Shown: piece by piece, positions 6,175-12,743 of the stretch
Layout of the letters: the number at the start of each line of letters is the position of its first letter
How positions within the stretch are numbered: position 1 is the stretch's first letter
NCBI GenBank assembly: GCA_934662925.1
Contig: CAKUKL010000012.1
Span: 1-14,898 of the forward strand
Reading direction: 5' to 3'
Source: an uncultured Oscillospiraceae bacterium
Lineage (GTDB): Bacteria; Bacillota; Clostridia; Oscillospirales; Oscillospiraceae
DNA: 14,898 nt
The notes under the pieces: model-generated
Told to the model about the DNA's origin: nothing
Seen by the model: the letters and a program-made list of their open reading frames with translations, nothing else
Databases searched by the model: none
Translations under genes and position numbers: made by a program

Positions 6175-6839
6175 ACGAAAATGAGATCAAAAAAGCATTT
6201 GATGGCATCGAGCCGGAAGCCGGGGCACAGGAGCGGATGTACGCCAACATTCTGAAAAAAGCCGCGGCACAGGAAGAGCACAAGGTAGTTGAGCTGCCTG
6301 TCGAAAAAACAAACGCCACTGCCGGACAAAAGCGCCGCTCCGCCCCCGTCTGGCGGCGCTGGGGCAGTCTGGCCGCCTGTCTGGTCCTCGTTCTGGCGGC
6401 CTGCGTCATCCTGCCGCGGCTGACAGATCAGGGCGAGCTGAGCGACCCGCCGGTCATGGTCGGCTCCCCCTTCGAGGATGTGACCGGGCCGGAGGATTTT
6501 GAAAAGCTGGGCTTTACCATCGACGCCCCGGAGGGCGCGGAAAACCTATACTACTGCATTTACGACGGGGCCATCGCCCGGGTGGACTTCACGCTGGATG
6601 GCCACGAGTACAGCTACGAAGCCGCCAAATTGGACGGCAACTTCTCCCGGGCGGAGGGGGACGCCGTGGGCAGCGTGTCCCTGAACGCGGAGTACGGCGC
6701 GGTACTGGACCGCCTGTCTCCCGACACTTGGCGGGCCCACTGGAGCCGGGACGGCGTGAGCTACTACCTCACCAACTTCGACGGCGCGGCGGAAGCAGAT
6801 ATCACCGCCGTCGCGCAGGCCCTCATTTCCGCTCCCTGA
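6171..6839 (+). CDS. Membrane anti-sigma-like protein partner of the ECF sigma
   Basis: 222 aa. The cytoplasmic part (1-64) is charged and helical, beginning MNENEIKKAFDGIEPEAGAQ, a common pattern for the sigma-binding region of Firmicutes anti-sigma factors. It lacks the His/Cys residues of a zinc anti-sigma. One transmembrane helix follows (about 65-82, after RRW). The extracellular domain (about 100-222) has Tyr-rich beta strands (LYYCIYDG, HEYSYEAAKL, SYYLTNFDG) reminiscent of DUF4367-type sensor domains; that match is tentative. The ATGA overlap with the sigma gene means coupled translation, typical for sigma/anti-sigma pairs. Its role is to hold the sigma factor at the membrane until an envelope signal triggers release; the signal is unknown. 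Confidence 0.82.
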   Translation: MNENEIKKAFDGIEPEAGAQERMYANILKKAAAQEEHKVVELPVEKTNATAGQKRRSAPVWRRWGSLAACLVLVLAACVILPRLTDQGELSDPPVMVGSPFEDVTGPEDFEKLGFTIDAPEGAENLYYCIYDGAIARVDFTLDGHEYSYEAAKLDGNFSRAEGDAVGSVSLNAEYGAVLDRLSPDTWRAHWSRDGVSYYLTNFDGAAEADITAVAQALISAP

Positions 6840-6848
6840 GCCAAACAG

Positions 6849-6887
6849 AAAACAGCCGGAATGACATCGCGTCATTCCGGCTGTTTT
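6849..6887 (+). terminator. Bidirectional intrinsic terminator between anti-sigma and MATE genes
   Basis: A perfect 17-bp stem (6849-6865 with 6871-6887) closes a 5-base loop. Plus-strand transcripts see TTTTAATTTT and minus-strand transcripts see TTTTCTGTTT, so it serves both convergent genes. Confidence 0.93.
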
Positions 6888-6899
6888 AATTTTATGGAT

Positions 6900-8243
6900 T
6901 TAGTTCTGGGTATTGCCGCTCTTCGGCAGCGCCCGGGTGTCCTTCCGGATCATCACCGCCGCGTACACCGCCACCAGCAGCTCTGTGACCGGCATGGCAA
7001 ACCAGAGCGCATCCGCGCTGACCACCACCGGGAGGATCATGATCAGGATACCGCTGATGACAAGGCCCCGGGCCACCGACACCACAAAGGCCGCCGCAGG
7101 CTTCATGATGGCCTGGAAATAATAAGTGGAAAAGATGTTGAACGGCAGCAGCAGGAACGACAGCGCGTAGGTCCGGACGATGGCGGGGGCCATTTCCAGG
7201 ATCTCCGCCGTAGGCGCCATGAAGATGCGGATGTAGACGTTGGGGCACGCCATGCTCAGCGCCGTCCAGAACACGCCAAAAAACGCCGTGGTCCACAGCG
7301 CCAGCCGGAGGGTCTCCCGGATGCGCTCTCCCCTGCCCGCGCCGAAATTGGTGGAGATGATGGGCTGGGCCGCCTGCCCGACGCTGTAGGCGCAGCACTG
7401 GACAAAGGTGCTGACCTGAACGATCGGGCCGTAGATGGCCAGCGCGTTGGCCCCGAGGTACTTCATGATCTGGCGGTTGAACAGCACCGTCAGGATGCCC
7501 ATCGCCACGTCGATGAAGAAGGTGGAAAAGCCGGTGACGGAGATCTCCCGGAGCTTTCCGAACAGCCGCTCCGGCTTTACCAGACGGAGGGTGTTCTTCC
7601 GCTTGAAGAAATGCGTCAGCATTACGAGGAACGAAATGCCGGAGCCGATGGCCGTGGCGAAGCCCGCGCCGAAAATGCCCATGTCGCAGGTGAAGACAAA
7701 GAAATAATCGCCGAAGACGTTGAAAATGCCGCCGGACAGCACGCTGACGGTAGCAAGCCCCGGGTCCCCGTCGTTCCGCAGGAACGCCGCCAGCATCTGG
7801 TTGAACAGGAACAGCGGGAACACGTACCCCACCGGCCGCATATACCGCTGCGCCAGCGCCAGCAGCGACTCGTCCGCGCCGAAAAAGGTCAGGATCGGCC
7901 GCTCAAAAATCAGGATGCCTGCCCACGACAGAATTGCCAGTGCCACCGCGCCGATCACCGCCGCCGTGAAGTACTGGTTTTCGCTGCCGTCGCCCTTTCC
8001 GCCGCTGCCGCGCCTTGTGCTGAAGATGACGCTGCCGCCGATCCCCACCAGCAGGCCGAGGCTGTAAATGATGTTCCACACCGGCGCGACGACCGCCAGC
8101 GCCGCCGTGCCCTCCGGCCCGTGGTACTGCCCCACCATCGCCGTGTCCACGATGGAGTAGATACTGGAAACAAGTGCGCTGCCAAAGGCCGCCGACAGGT
8201 ATTTGAGGTACATCGGCCTGATCCTGCCGTTCAGAAAATCCAT
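6900..8243 (-). CDS. MATE family multidrug/Na+ antiporter
   Basis: 447 aa, typical MATE length, with about twelve hydrophobic helices arranged as two related halves. The N-terminus shows the MATE pattern of helix 1-2 (IYSIVDTAMVGQYHGPEG, then NIIYSLGLLVGIGGS), and the second half has GQAAQPIISTNFGAGR (about 305-320), the family's repeat signature. These membrane proteins export cationic drugs or metabolites by Na+ or H+ antiport; here the substrate is unknown. The sequence is closest in style to the MepA/DinF-like Firmicutes branch. AAGGAGG lies 9 bases before ATG. The gene stands alone between a shared terminator and its own promoter, with a terminator hairpin in its leader that suggests conditional expression. 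Confidence 0.93.
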   Translation of the reverse strand: MDFLNGRIRPMYLKYLSAAFGSALVSSIYSIVDTAMVGQYHGPEGTAALAVVAPVWNIIYSLGLLVGIGGSVIFSTRRGSGGKGDGSENQYFTAAVIGAVALAILSWAGILIFERPILTFFGADESLLALAQRYMRPVGYVFPLFLFNQMLAAFLRNDGDPGLATVSVLSGGIFNVFGDYFFVFTCDMGIFGAGFATAIGSGISFLVMLTHFFKRKNTLRLVKPERLFGKLREISVTGFSTFFIDVAMGILTVLFNRQIMKYLGANALAIYGPIVQVSTFVQCCAYSVGQAAQPIISTNFGAGRGERIRETLRLALWTTAFFGVFWTALSMACPNVYIRIFMAPTAEILEMAPAIVRTYALSFLLLPFNIFSTYYFQAIMKPAAAFVVSVARGLVISGILIMILPVVVSADALWFAMPVTELLVAVYAAVMIRKDTRALPKSGNTQN

Positions 8244-8266
8244 GCTGAATTCCTCCTTTTGACGTG

Positions 8267-8316
8267 AAAAAAAGCCGGATAAGAAGCAGACATTTCAGTC
8301 TGTCTCTTATCCGGCT
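8267..8316 (-). terminator. Terminator hairpin in the MATE leader (candidate attenuator)
   Basis: A 12-bp perfect outer stem (AGCCGGATAAGA at 8273-8284 with TCTTATCCGGCT at 8305-8316) and an inner CAGAC/GTCTG stem are followed on the minus strand by seven T residues (8273-8267). It lies between the MATE promoter (8360-8388) and the MATE Shine-Dalgarno, about 25 bases before the start codon. Its only visible target is the MATE transcript itself, so read-through must be allowed for expression. On the plus strand no T-tract follows. No clear antiterminator or leader peptide was identified. Confidence 0.8.
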
Positions 8317-8359
8317 GCTGTTTCCTGAGAACAACTCGCCCTCCGAGCGAACGAAGGAT

Positions 8360-8388
8360 ATTGTAGCGTCCCGCCCGCCGTTTGTCAA
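8360..8388 (-). promoter_or_regulatory. Sigma-A promoter of the MATE gene
   Basis: TTGACA (8383-8388) and TACAAT (8360-8365) are separated by exactly 17 bases. Upstream lies an A/T-tract region (8395-8428) that could act as an UP element. The strong core promoter fits control by termination rather than by initiation alone. Confidence 0.85.
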
Positions 8389-8393
8389 GCCGG

Positions 8394-8428
8394 GATACAA
8401 ATTTCTTTTTTCAAAAATTTTTTGTATC
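8394..8428. repeat. AT-rich dyad between the divergent MATE and lipoprotein promoters
   Basis: GATACAAA (8394-8401) and TTTGTATC (8421-8428) are exact inverted copies separated by 19 bases of A and T tracts. One arm is 5 bases from the MATE -35 and the other 2 bases from the GCCCGACA box of the lipoprotein operon. The site could let a dimeric regulator or bent-DNA-binding protein affect both promoters. It is too AT-rich to be a standard terminator. Confidence 0.5.
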
Positions 8429-8430
8429 TT

Positions 8431-8459
8431 GCCCGACATTTCGCGCCGCCCACTCGTAT
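8431..8459 (+). promoter_or_regulatory. Candidate ECF promoter of the lipoprotein-MBOAT-DHHW operon
   Basis: GCCCGACA (8431-8438) and TCGTAT (8454-8459) are separated by 15 bases, exactly as in the promoter of the ECF sigma gene at 5645-5673. No good sigma-A -10 is present here (TATGGA at best), which favours an alternative sigma factor. It is about 90 bases upstream of the lipoprotein start. A small hairpin (8484-8501) lies in the leader. The match is visible in sequence; recognition by the local sigma factor is inference. Confidence 0.5.
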
Positions 8460-8548
8460 GGATGTATGGACGGGCAAAAGAACGGCGTTTCCGGAGACGC
8501 CCCTCCGCCGCCCGGCAAACATTTTGAATTTCAAAGGAGCAGACAGAA

Positions 8549-9172
8549 ATGAAACGCATTCTGACTTTTGTACTGGCGCTGACCATGGTGCTGTCCCTCG
8601 CCGCCTGCGGCAGCAAAGCCGACGACAACAAAAAGAACGGTAACGGCGCAGAAGTGACGATGACCGCGCAGGAGATTATGGACACTTTGAAAGAAAAGCT
8701 GGGCGACAGCTTTGAATGCGACACCGCTGAGGATGAGGCCCGCATGAGCGGCTATTGGGGGCTGGACATGAGTAAGGTAGAGGATTGGGCTGCCATGAGT
8801 AACTCTAATTCGAGTCTGAATCCCAGCACTGCCGTGATTGTCAAGGTCAAGGACGGTTACGCGCAGGATGCCGCCGCGCTGCTTCAGCGCGGCTATGAGC
8901 AGACCCTCAGCTACTCCCGGATGTACAACATGGACCTGCAGAAGGTCTTACAGGCTCGCCTGTTCGTGAACGGCAACTATGTGGCTCTGCTGAACCTCGG
9001 CGCGCAGGGCGACTGGGAGGCAAGCGACGAAGAACAGGCCAAGTTCGCCGCCGACGAGGCCGCTAAGGTGGACGAGGTTTGGAGCGGTATTTTCGGCTCC
9101 GCCGACAACTCCATCACCATCCCGGAGGACGACCTCGAGGGCCTTGACGGTGAACCCGTCATCGGCGGCTGA
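8549..9172 (+). CDS. Lipoprotein, DUF4358-like
   Basis: 207 aa. A type II signal peptide (MKRILTFVLALTMVLSLAAC) ends in the lipobox LAAC, with Cys20 as the lipidation site, so the mature protein is anchored on the outer face of the membrane. A short Asp/Lys/Asn linker follows. The domain (about 38-190) includes the segment VIVKVKDGYAQDAAALLQRG, which resembles the strand-helix pattern of DUF4358, a family often found beside MBOAT and DHHW genes; the family call is moderate. AAAGGAG lies 9 bases before ATG. It stops 5 bases before the MBOAT gene and probably works with it outside the cell, perhaps as a substrate-guiding factor. No catalytic motif is evident. Confidence 0.8.
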   Translation: MKRILTFVLALTMVLSLAACGSKADDNKKNGNGAEVTMTAQEIMDTLKEKLGDSFECDTAEDEARMSGYWGLDMSKVEDWAAMSNSNSSLNPSTAVIVKVKDGYAQDAAALLQRGYEQTLSYSRMYNMDLQKVLQARLFVNGNYVALLNLGAQGDWEASDEEQAKFAADEAAKVDEVWSGIFGSADNSITIPEDDLEGLDGEPVIGG

Positions 9173-9177
9173 TCTCA

Positions 9178-10569
9178 ATGGTATTCTCCAGCCTGACGTT
9201 TTTGCAATGCTTTCTGTCCCTGTGTCTTCTGGCGTATTTCCTTGTCCCGCGGAAATGGCGCAACGGCGTGCTGTTTCTGTTCAGCCTGCTGTTTTACGCG
9301 TGGGGCGAGCCGGTCTATGTGGTGCTGATGCTGTTTTCCACCGCACTGGACTATACCTGCGGACAAATGGTAGAGCGGCACCGGGGACGGCGGGGCGCGA
9401 AAATCGCGCTTCTGGTGTCGGTGTGCGTGAATCTCGGCCTGCTGGGCGTATTCAAATATAGCGACTTCCTTATTGGTACGATCAATTCTTTGTGCGGCAC
9501 GGCGCTCCCGCAGCCAAATCTGCCCCTGCCCATCGGCATCAGCTTCTATACATTCCAGACCATGAGCTACACCATCGACGTCTACCGCGGCGAAGCGAAA
9601 GCGCAGAAAAATATCATCAATTTCGGCGCGTATGTGACCCTGTTTCCCCAACTCATCGCGGGCCCCATCGTCCGCTACCAGACGGTGGCGGACGAGCTGG
9701 AGCACCGGGATTGCACCGCCGACCTCTTCGCCGATGGCGTGAAGCGCTTTGTCTGCGGCGTGGGGAAAAAGGTGCTGCTGGCCAACAACATCGGCCTTTT
9801 GTGGGAGGCGGCGAGCGCCCAGACCTCTCCCACGGTGCTGACGGCGTGGCTGGGGGTCATCGCCTACGGATTTCAGATCTACTTTGACTTTTCCGGCTAC
9901 TCCGACATGGCCATCGGCCTTGGACGGATGCTGGGGTTCCGCTTTCTGGAAAACTTCAACTACCCGTTCTTGGCGGACAGCATCACCGATTTCTGGCGGC
10001 GCTGGCACATCTCCATGGGAACATGGTTTCGGGATTATGTGTATATCCCCCTCGGCGGCAACAAGGGCGGCCTTGCAAAGCAGCTGCGCAACATCGCCGT
10101 CGTCTGGCTGCTGACGGGCTTCTGGCACGGGGCCAGCTGGAACTTCGTGCTCTGGGGCGTGTATTTCGGTGTCCTGCTGGTGCTGGAAAAGCTGTTCCTG
10201 CTCCGTTGGCTCCAAAAGCTGCCCGCCGCCCTGCGGCACCTCTACGCACTGTTTCTGGTAACGGTCAGCTGGACGCTCTTTGCGTTCACGGACATTGCGA
10301 AGGGCCTTGCGTGGCTGAAAGCTATGTTCTCCGGCGCGCCGTTTGACAGCGGCAGCCTGTATCTTCTGCTGACCTACGGACCGATGCTGCTGATTTGCGC
10401 GCTGGCGGCCACGCCCCTCGGCAAACGCTGCTACGAAACGCTCAGCGCACGGCTGGGACAGCGGACGCTGACCGCCGTGGACTGCGGCGGCCTGCTCTGT
10501 GTGCTGGCAACGACCATGGCGTATCTGGTCAACTGCAGCTACAATCCGTTCCTGTACTTCCGGTTCTGA
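9178..10569 (+). CDS. MBOAT family O-acyltransferase (AlgI/PatA-like)
   Basis: 463 aa polytopic membrane protein. Family landmarks: LLFYAWGEP (37-45), LPIGISFYTFQTMSY (117-131), FGAYVTLFPQLIAGPIVR (149-166), IYFDFSGYSDMAIGLGRM (234-251), DFWRRWHISMGTWFRDY (271-287) with conserved His277, and LLTGFWHGASWNF (311-323), where His317 is the expected catalytic histidine. Such proteins (AlgI, PatA, DltB) carry acyl groups, usually acetyl, across the membrane to extracellular polysaccharide, peptidoglycan or teichoic acid. Together with the DHHW protein downstream it should form an acetylation machine. DltB is less likely because no dltA, dltC or dltD is nearby. It starts 5 bases after the lipoprotein stop with only a poor ribosome binding site, suggesting translational coupling. 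Confidence 0.93.
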   Translation: MVFSSLTFLQCFLSLCLLAYFLVPRKWRNGVLFLFSLLFYAWGEPVYVVLMLFSTALDYTCGQMVERHRGRRGAKIALLVSVCVNLGLLGVFKYSDFLIGTINSLCGTALPQPNLPLPIGISFYTFQTMSYTIDVYRGEAKAQKNIINFGAYVTLFPQLIAGPIVRYQTVADELEHRDCTADLFADGVKRFVCGVGKKVLLANNIGLLWEAASAQTSPTVLTAWLGVIAYGFQIYFDFSGYSDMAIGLGRMLGFRFLENFNYPFLADSITDFWRRWHISMGTWFRDYVYIPLGGNKGGLAKQLRNIAVVWLLTGFWHGASWNFVLWGVYFGVLLVLEKLFLLRWLQKLPAALRHLYALFLVTVSWTLFAFTDIAKGLAWLKAMFSGAPFDSGSLYLLLTYGPMLLICALAATPLGKRCYETLSARLGQRTLTAVDCGGLLCVLATTMAYLVNCSYNPFLYFRF

Positions 10570-10579
10570 GGTGAACACC

Positions 10580-11668
10580 ATGCGAAACAAGATCATAACC
10601 TCATTTTTCTGCCTGCTGCTGGCGGCGTCCGCGCTCGCCGGGCTGTTCCTGCCGGACCGCTACTACTCAGAGCGGGAAAAGCGCACCCTGACGCAGAAGC
10701 CGAAGTTCACCGCCGCCGACTTTATCTCCGGCAAATTCAGCGACGAACTGGAGGACTACCTCACCGATCAGGTCCCTCTGCGGGACGGCTGGGTCACGCT
10801 GAAAACCTATCTGGAACTGGCGGTGGGCAAGCGGGAGAGCGGCGGCGTCTATATCGGCAGGGACAAGTACCTGATGGACAAATTCACCTCATACAGCAAA
10901 AAGCAGCTCGCGGCCAACACGGACGCGCTGGCGGAGCTGCAAAAGGAGCTGGCGGCGGAGGGAATCTCCATGAGCACCATCCTCGTCCCCGTGGCGGCGC
11001 AGGTGCTGACGGATAAGCTGCCCGCTTACGCGCCCGTGGCGGATTATGCCGCCATCTTGCAGGTACTGACCGATGCAGGCGTTGATACGGTGGATGTGTT
11101 CTCCGCCCTCGCCGCTCACAGCGGGGAAAACATCTACTACCGCACCGACCACCACTGGACAAGCCTTGGAGCCTACTACGCCTACTGCGCGTGGCGGGGC
11201 ATCGAGCTGAACACAGACGAGTGGACGCGGGAGGTCCTCTGCGGCAACTTCCGCGGCACGACGTGGAACAAGGTCCCGCTGCCCTCCGTTCCCGCCGAGG
11301 AGATCACCGCGTGGTACAAACACGCAAATAGAAGCGTTTCCTATAACGGCGGCCAGTACGAAACGGACAGCATCTACGAGCGCAAATATCTGGACGGCAG
11401 CGACCAGTACGCCGTGTTCCTCAACTCCAATCAGGCGCAGACGGTCATCTCCGGCAGCGGAAAGAGCGGCAAGCTCCTGCTCATCAAGGATTCCTACGGC
11501 AACACGTTTGCGCAGTTCCCCGCGGAGGATTACGCGGAGGTCCACGTCCTCGACCTGCGGTTTTTCAAGGGCGACGCGGCGGAATACGCCAAGGAAAACG
11601 GCATCACCGATGTGCTGGTGCTGTACGGCGCGCAGAATTTCGTGAAGGACACGAACCTGCGGTTCTGA
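10580..11668 (+). CDS. DHHW family protein (AlgX/AlgJ-like acetyltransferase partner)
   Basis: 362 aa. An N-terminal hydrophobic helix (about 5-24) acts as signal anchor. The domain is SGNH-hydrolase-like: EREKRTLTQKP (31-41), the naming motif DHHW at 190-193 (Asp190-x-His192 corresponds to the catalytic Asp-x-His of AlgX/AlgJ), and LLIKDSYGNTF (300-310), with Ser305 the likely nucleophile. Such proteins take acetyl groups from an MBOAT partner and place them on a glycan outside the membrane. The MBOAT gene ends 10 bases upstream. ATG 10580 is chosen because GAGG lies 8 bases before it. It converges with the next gene only 9 bases away, with no clear terminator between them. The glycan substrate is unknown; peptidoglycan, secondary wall polymer or capsule are candidates. 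Confidence 0.9.
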   Translation: MRNKIITSFFCLLLAASALAGLFLPDRYYSEREKRTLTQKPKFTAADFISGKFSDELEDYLTDQVPLRDGWVTLKTYLELAVGKRESGGVYIGRDKYLMDKFTSYSKKQLAANTDALAELQKELAAEGISMSTILVPVAAQVLTDKLPAYAPVADYAAILQVLTDAGVDTVDVFSALAAHSGENIYYRTDHHWTSLGAYYAYCAWRGIELNTDEWTREVLCGNFRGTTWNKVPLPSVPAEEITAWYKHANRSVSYNGGQYETDSIYERKYLDGSDQYAVFLNSNQAQTVISGSGKSGKLLLIKDSYGNTFAQFPAEDYAEVHVLDLRFFKGDAAEYAKENGITDVLVLYGAQNFVKDTNLRF

Positions 11669-11677
11669 GCAGACCTT

Positions 11678-12742
11678 TCAGAAGGAGATCGCCCTCGTCT
11701 CAGAAAATTCCGCCGTGTGGTACGGGACTGTCCGCCCAAATTCGTTCTTCCCTGCCAGCCTCTCGAACTGCCCGTGATTCAGGTGCACCGGATAGCGCAG
11801 CAGCACCATTTTCCCCTGCCGGAACAGGCTTTCGCTATAAGAATCTTTTTCCAATGTTCCGGTCATGACCGCCATTCCGCCCAGCGACAGCACCCGCTCG
11901 GCTATGCTTTGCGCCGCCGCGCTCCGCAGCTGCGGGTCGCTGACGAACACAATGCCCTGCGTCTGCCCCTCATACGGGCAGACCGGGGCGTTTATGTTTA
12001 CCGCCTTGTACCAGAAGCCGCCCGCGTTCTGTTCCGCCAAGTTTCGCAGAAAAAGCTCGTCGGCGTAATAGGAAACGCCGGGCAGGCGGTCGGAAAACAG
12101 CTTCAGGATCTCCAGTCCTCGCCCATATTTCGGCACGGGGAACAACAGCAGCTGATGCGCGGACAGCAGCCGTTCCGTCTCCCGGACGAGCCGGTCGCAG
12201 GCCGCGGCATAGGGCGTCTCATCCCGCCCGTAGGCGCAGTCCAGCACAGCGAGGTTGGCCCGCTGGTTCCGGATGGGGTCGCAGGCATAGACCCGCGTAT
12301 CCTCGGTGTAGTCCCCGGAAAAAAATACGGATTTTCCGCTTTCCGCAAAGCGATACCACACACTGCCTGTGCAATGACCGCTGCGCCCCCACTGGATGAA
12401 CAGATTTTGAAACTGCCCTGTCCTGTTGGGGCAAAGTTTTTCCAATGTTTGCCCTCTCTGAACGGAAAACGGAAGCTGACACAGCGTTTCCGCCGCCGCG
12501 ATCACCGTTCCATGAAATCCGTTTTCATACAGCCACGGCAGCGCCCCAGTGTGGTCGGTGTGAGAATGTGTCAGGAACACCGCATCCAGACTGTGAATCT
12601 GCTCCGACGTCAGGCAGGGGTACGGATCCTCCGGCGTGTCCGCCATCATTCCGCAGTCCACAAGGAAGCGGATCGTCTCCCCCTGCACATAAAAGCAGTT
12701 GCGGCCGTGCTCGCCCACGCCGCCCGCGATGAATAATTCCAT
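11678..12742 (-). CDS. MBL-fold hydrolase, beta-CASP-like
   Basis: 354 aa. The metallo-beta-lactamase signature HSHTDH (59-64) binds two metals, with Asp29 in VDCG, His123 in SGHCTGS and Asp144 in SGDYTED as further ligands. LDCAYG (167-172) supplies the next acidic position. The middle part has LLLFPVPKYGRGLEIL (198-213), like the (P/A)-x-x-x-GR-x-x-E helix of beta-CASP nucleic-acid hydrolases. FVSDPQLRSAAAQ and a terminal PVHLNHGQFERL (318-329) resemble the closing beta-CASP segments. The first-choice reaction is phosphodiester hydrolysis, but the beta-CASP regions are divergent and a small-molecule phosphoesterase is possible given the transporter context. It begins 1 base after the permease stop (TAATATG), so it is translationally coupled. 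An upstream frame extension is only overlap with the permease gene. Confidence 0.82.
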   Translation of the reverse strand: MELFIAGGVGEHGRNCFYVQGETIRFLVDCGMMADTPEDPYPCLTSEQIHSLDAVFLTHSHTDHTGALPWLYENGFHGTVIAAAETLCQLPFSVQRGQTLEKLCPNRTGQFQNLFIQWGRSGHCTGSVWYRFAESGKSVFFSGDYTEDTRVYACDPIRNQRANLAVLDCAYGRDETPYAAACDRLVRETERLLSAHQLLLFPVPKYGRGLEILKLFSDRLPGVSYYADELFLRNLAEQNAGGFWYKAVNINAPVCPYEGQTQGIVFVSDPQLRSAAAQSIAERVLSLGGMAVMTGTLEKDSYSESLFRQGKMVLLRYPVHLNHGQFERLAGKNEFGRTVPYHTAEFSETRAISF

Positions 12743-12743
12743 A

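Noticed and set aside
6861..8267. 468-codon plus-strand open frame across the MATE gene
   Set aside because: It is antisense to a clear MATE gene, very rich in Arg/Asp/His/Gln as expected from the complementary frame of GC-rich coding DNA, and has no ribosome binding site or domain.
8293..8344. Leader peptide for MATE attenuation starting at TTG 8334-8332 or at ATG inside the hairpin
   Set aside because: The TTG frame stays open far into the MATE gene, so it cannot act as a short leader peptide. The ATG inside the hairpin has no Shine-Dalgarno.
9175..10596. 473-codon minus-strand open frame over the MBOAT gene
   Set aside because: Shadow of the MBOAT gene: Gln/Arg/Glu-rich, no ribosome binding site, opposite to the operon direction.
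11663..11705. TTCTGAG/CTCAGAA inverted repeat between the convergent DHHW and hydrolase genes as a terminator
   Set aside because: The stem is only 7 bp with a loop of about 29 bases, and it has no U-tract.
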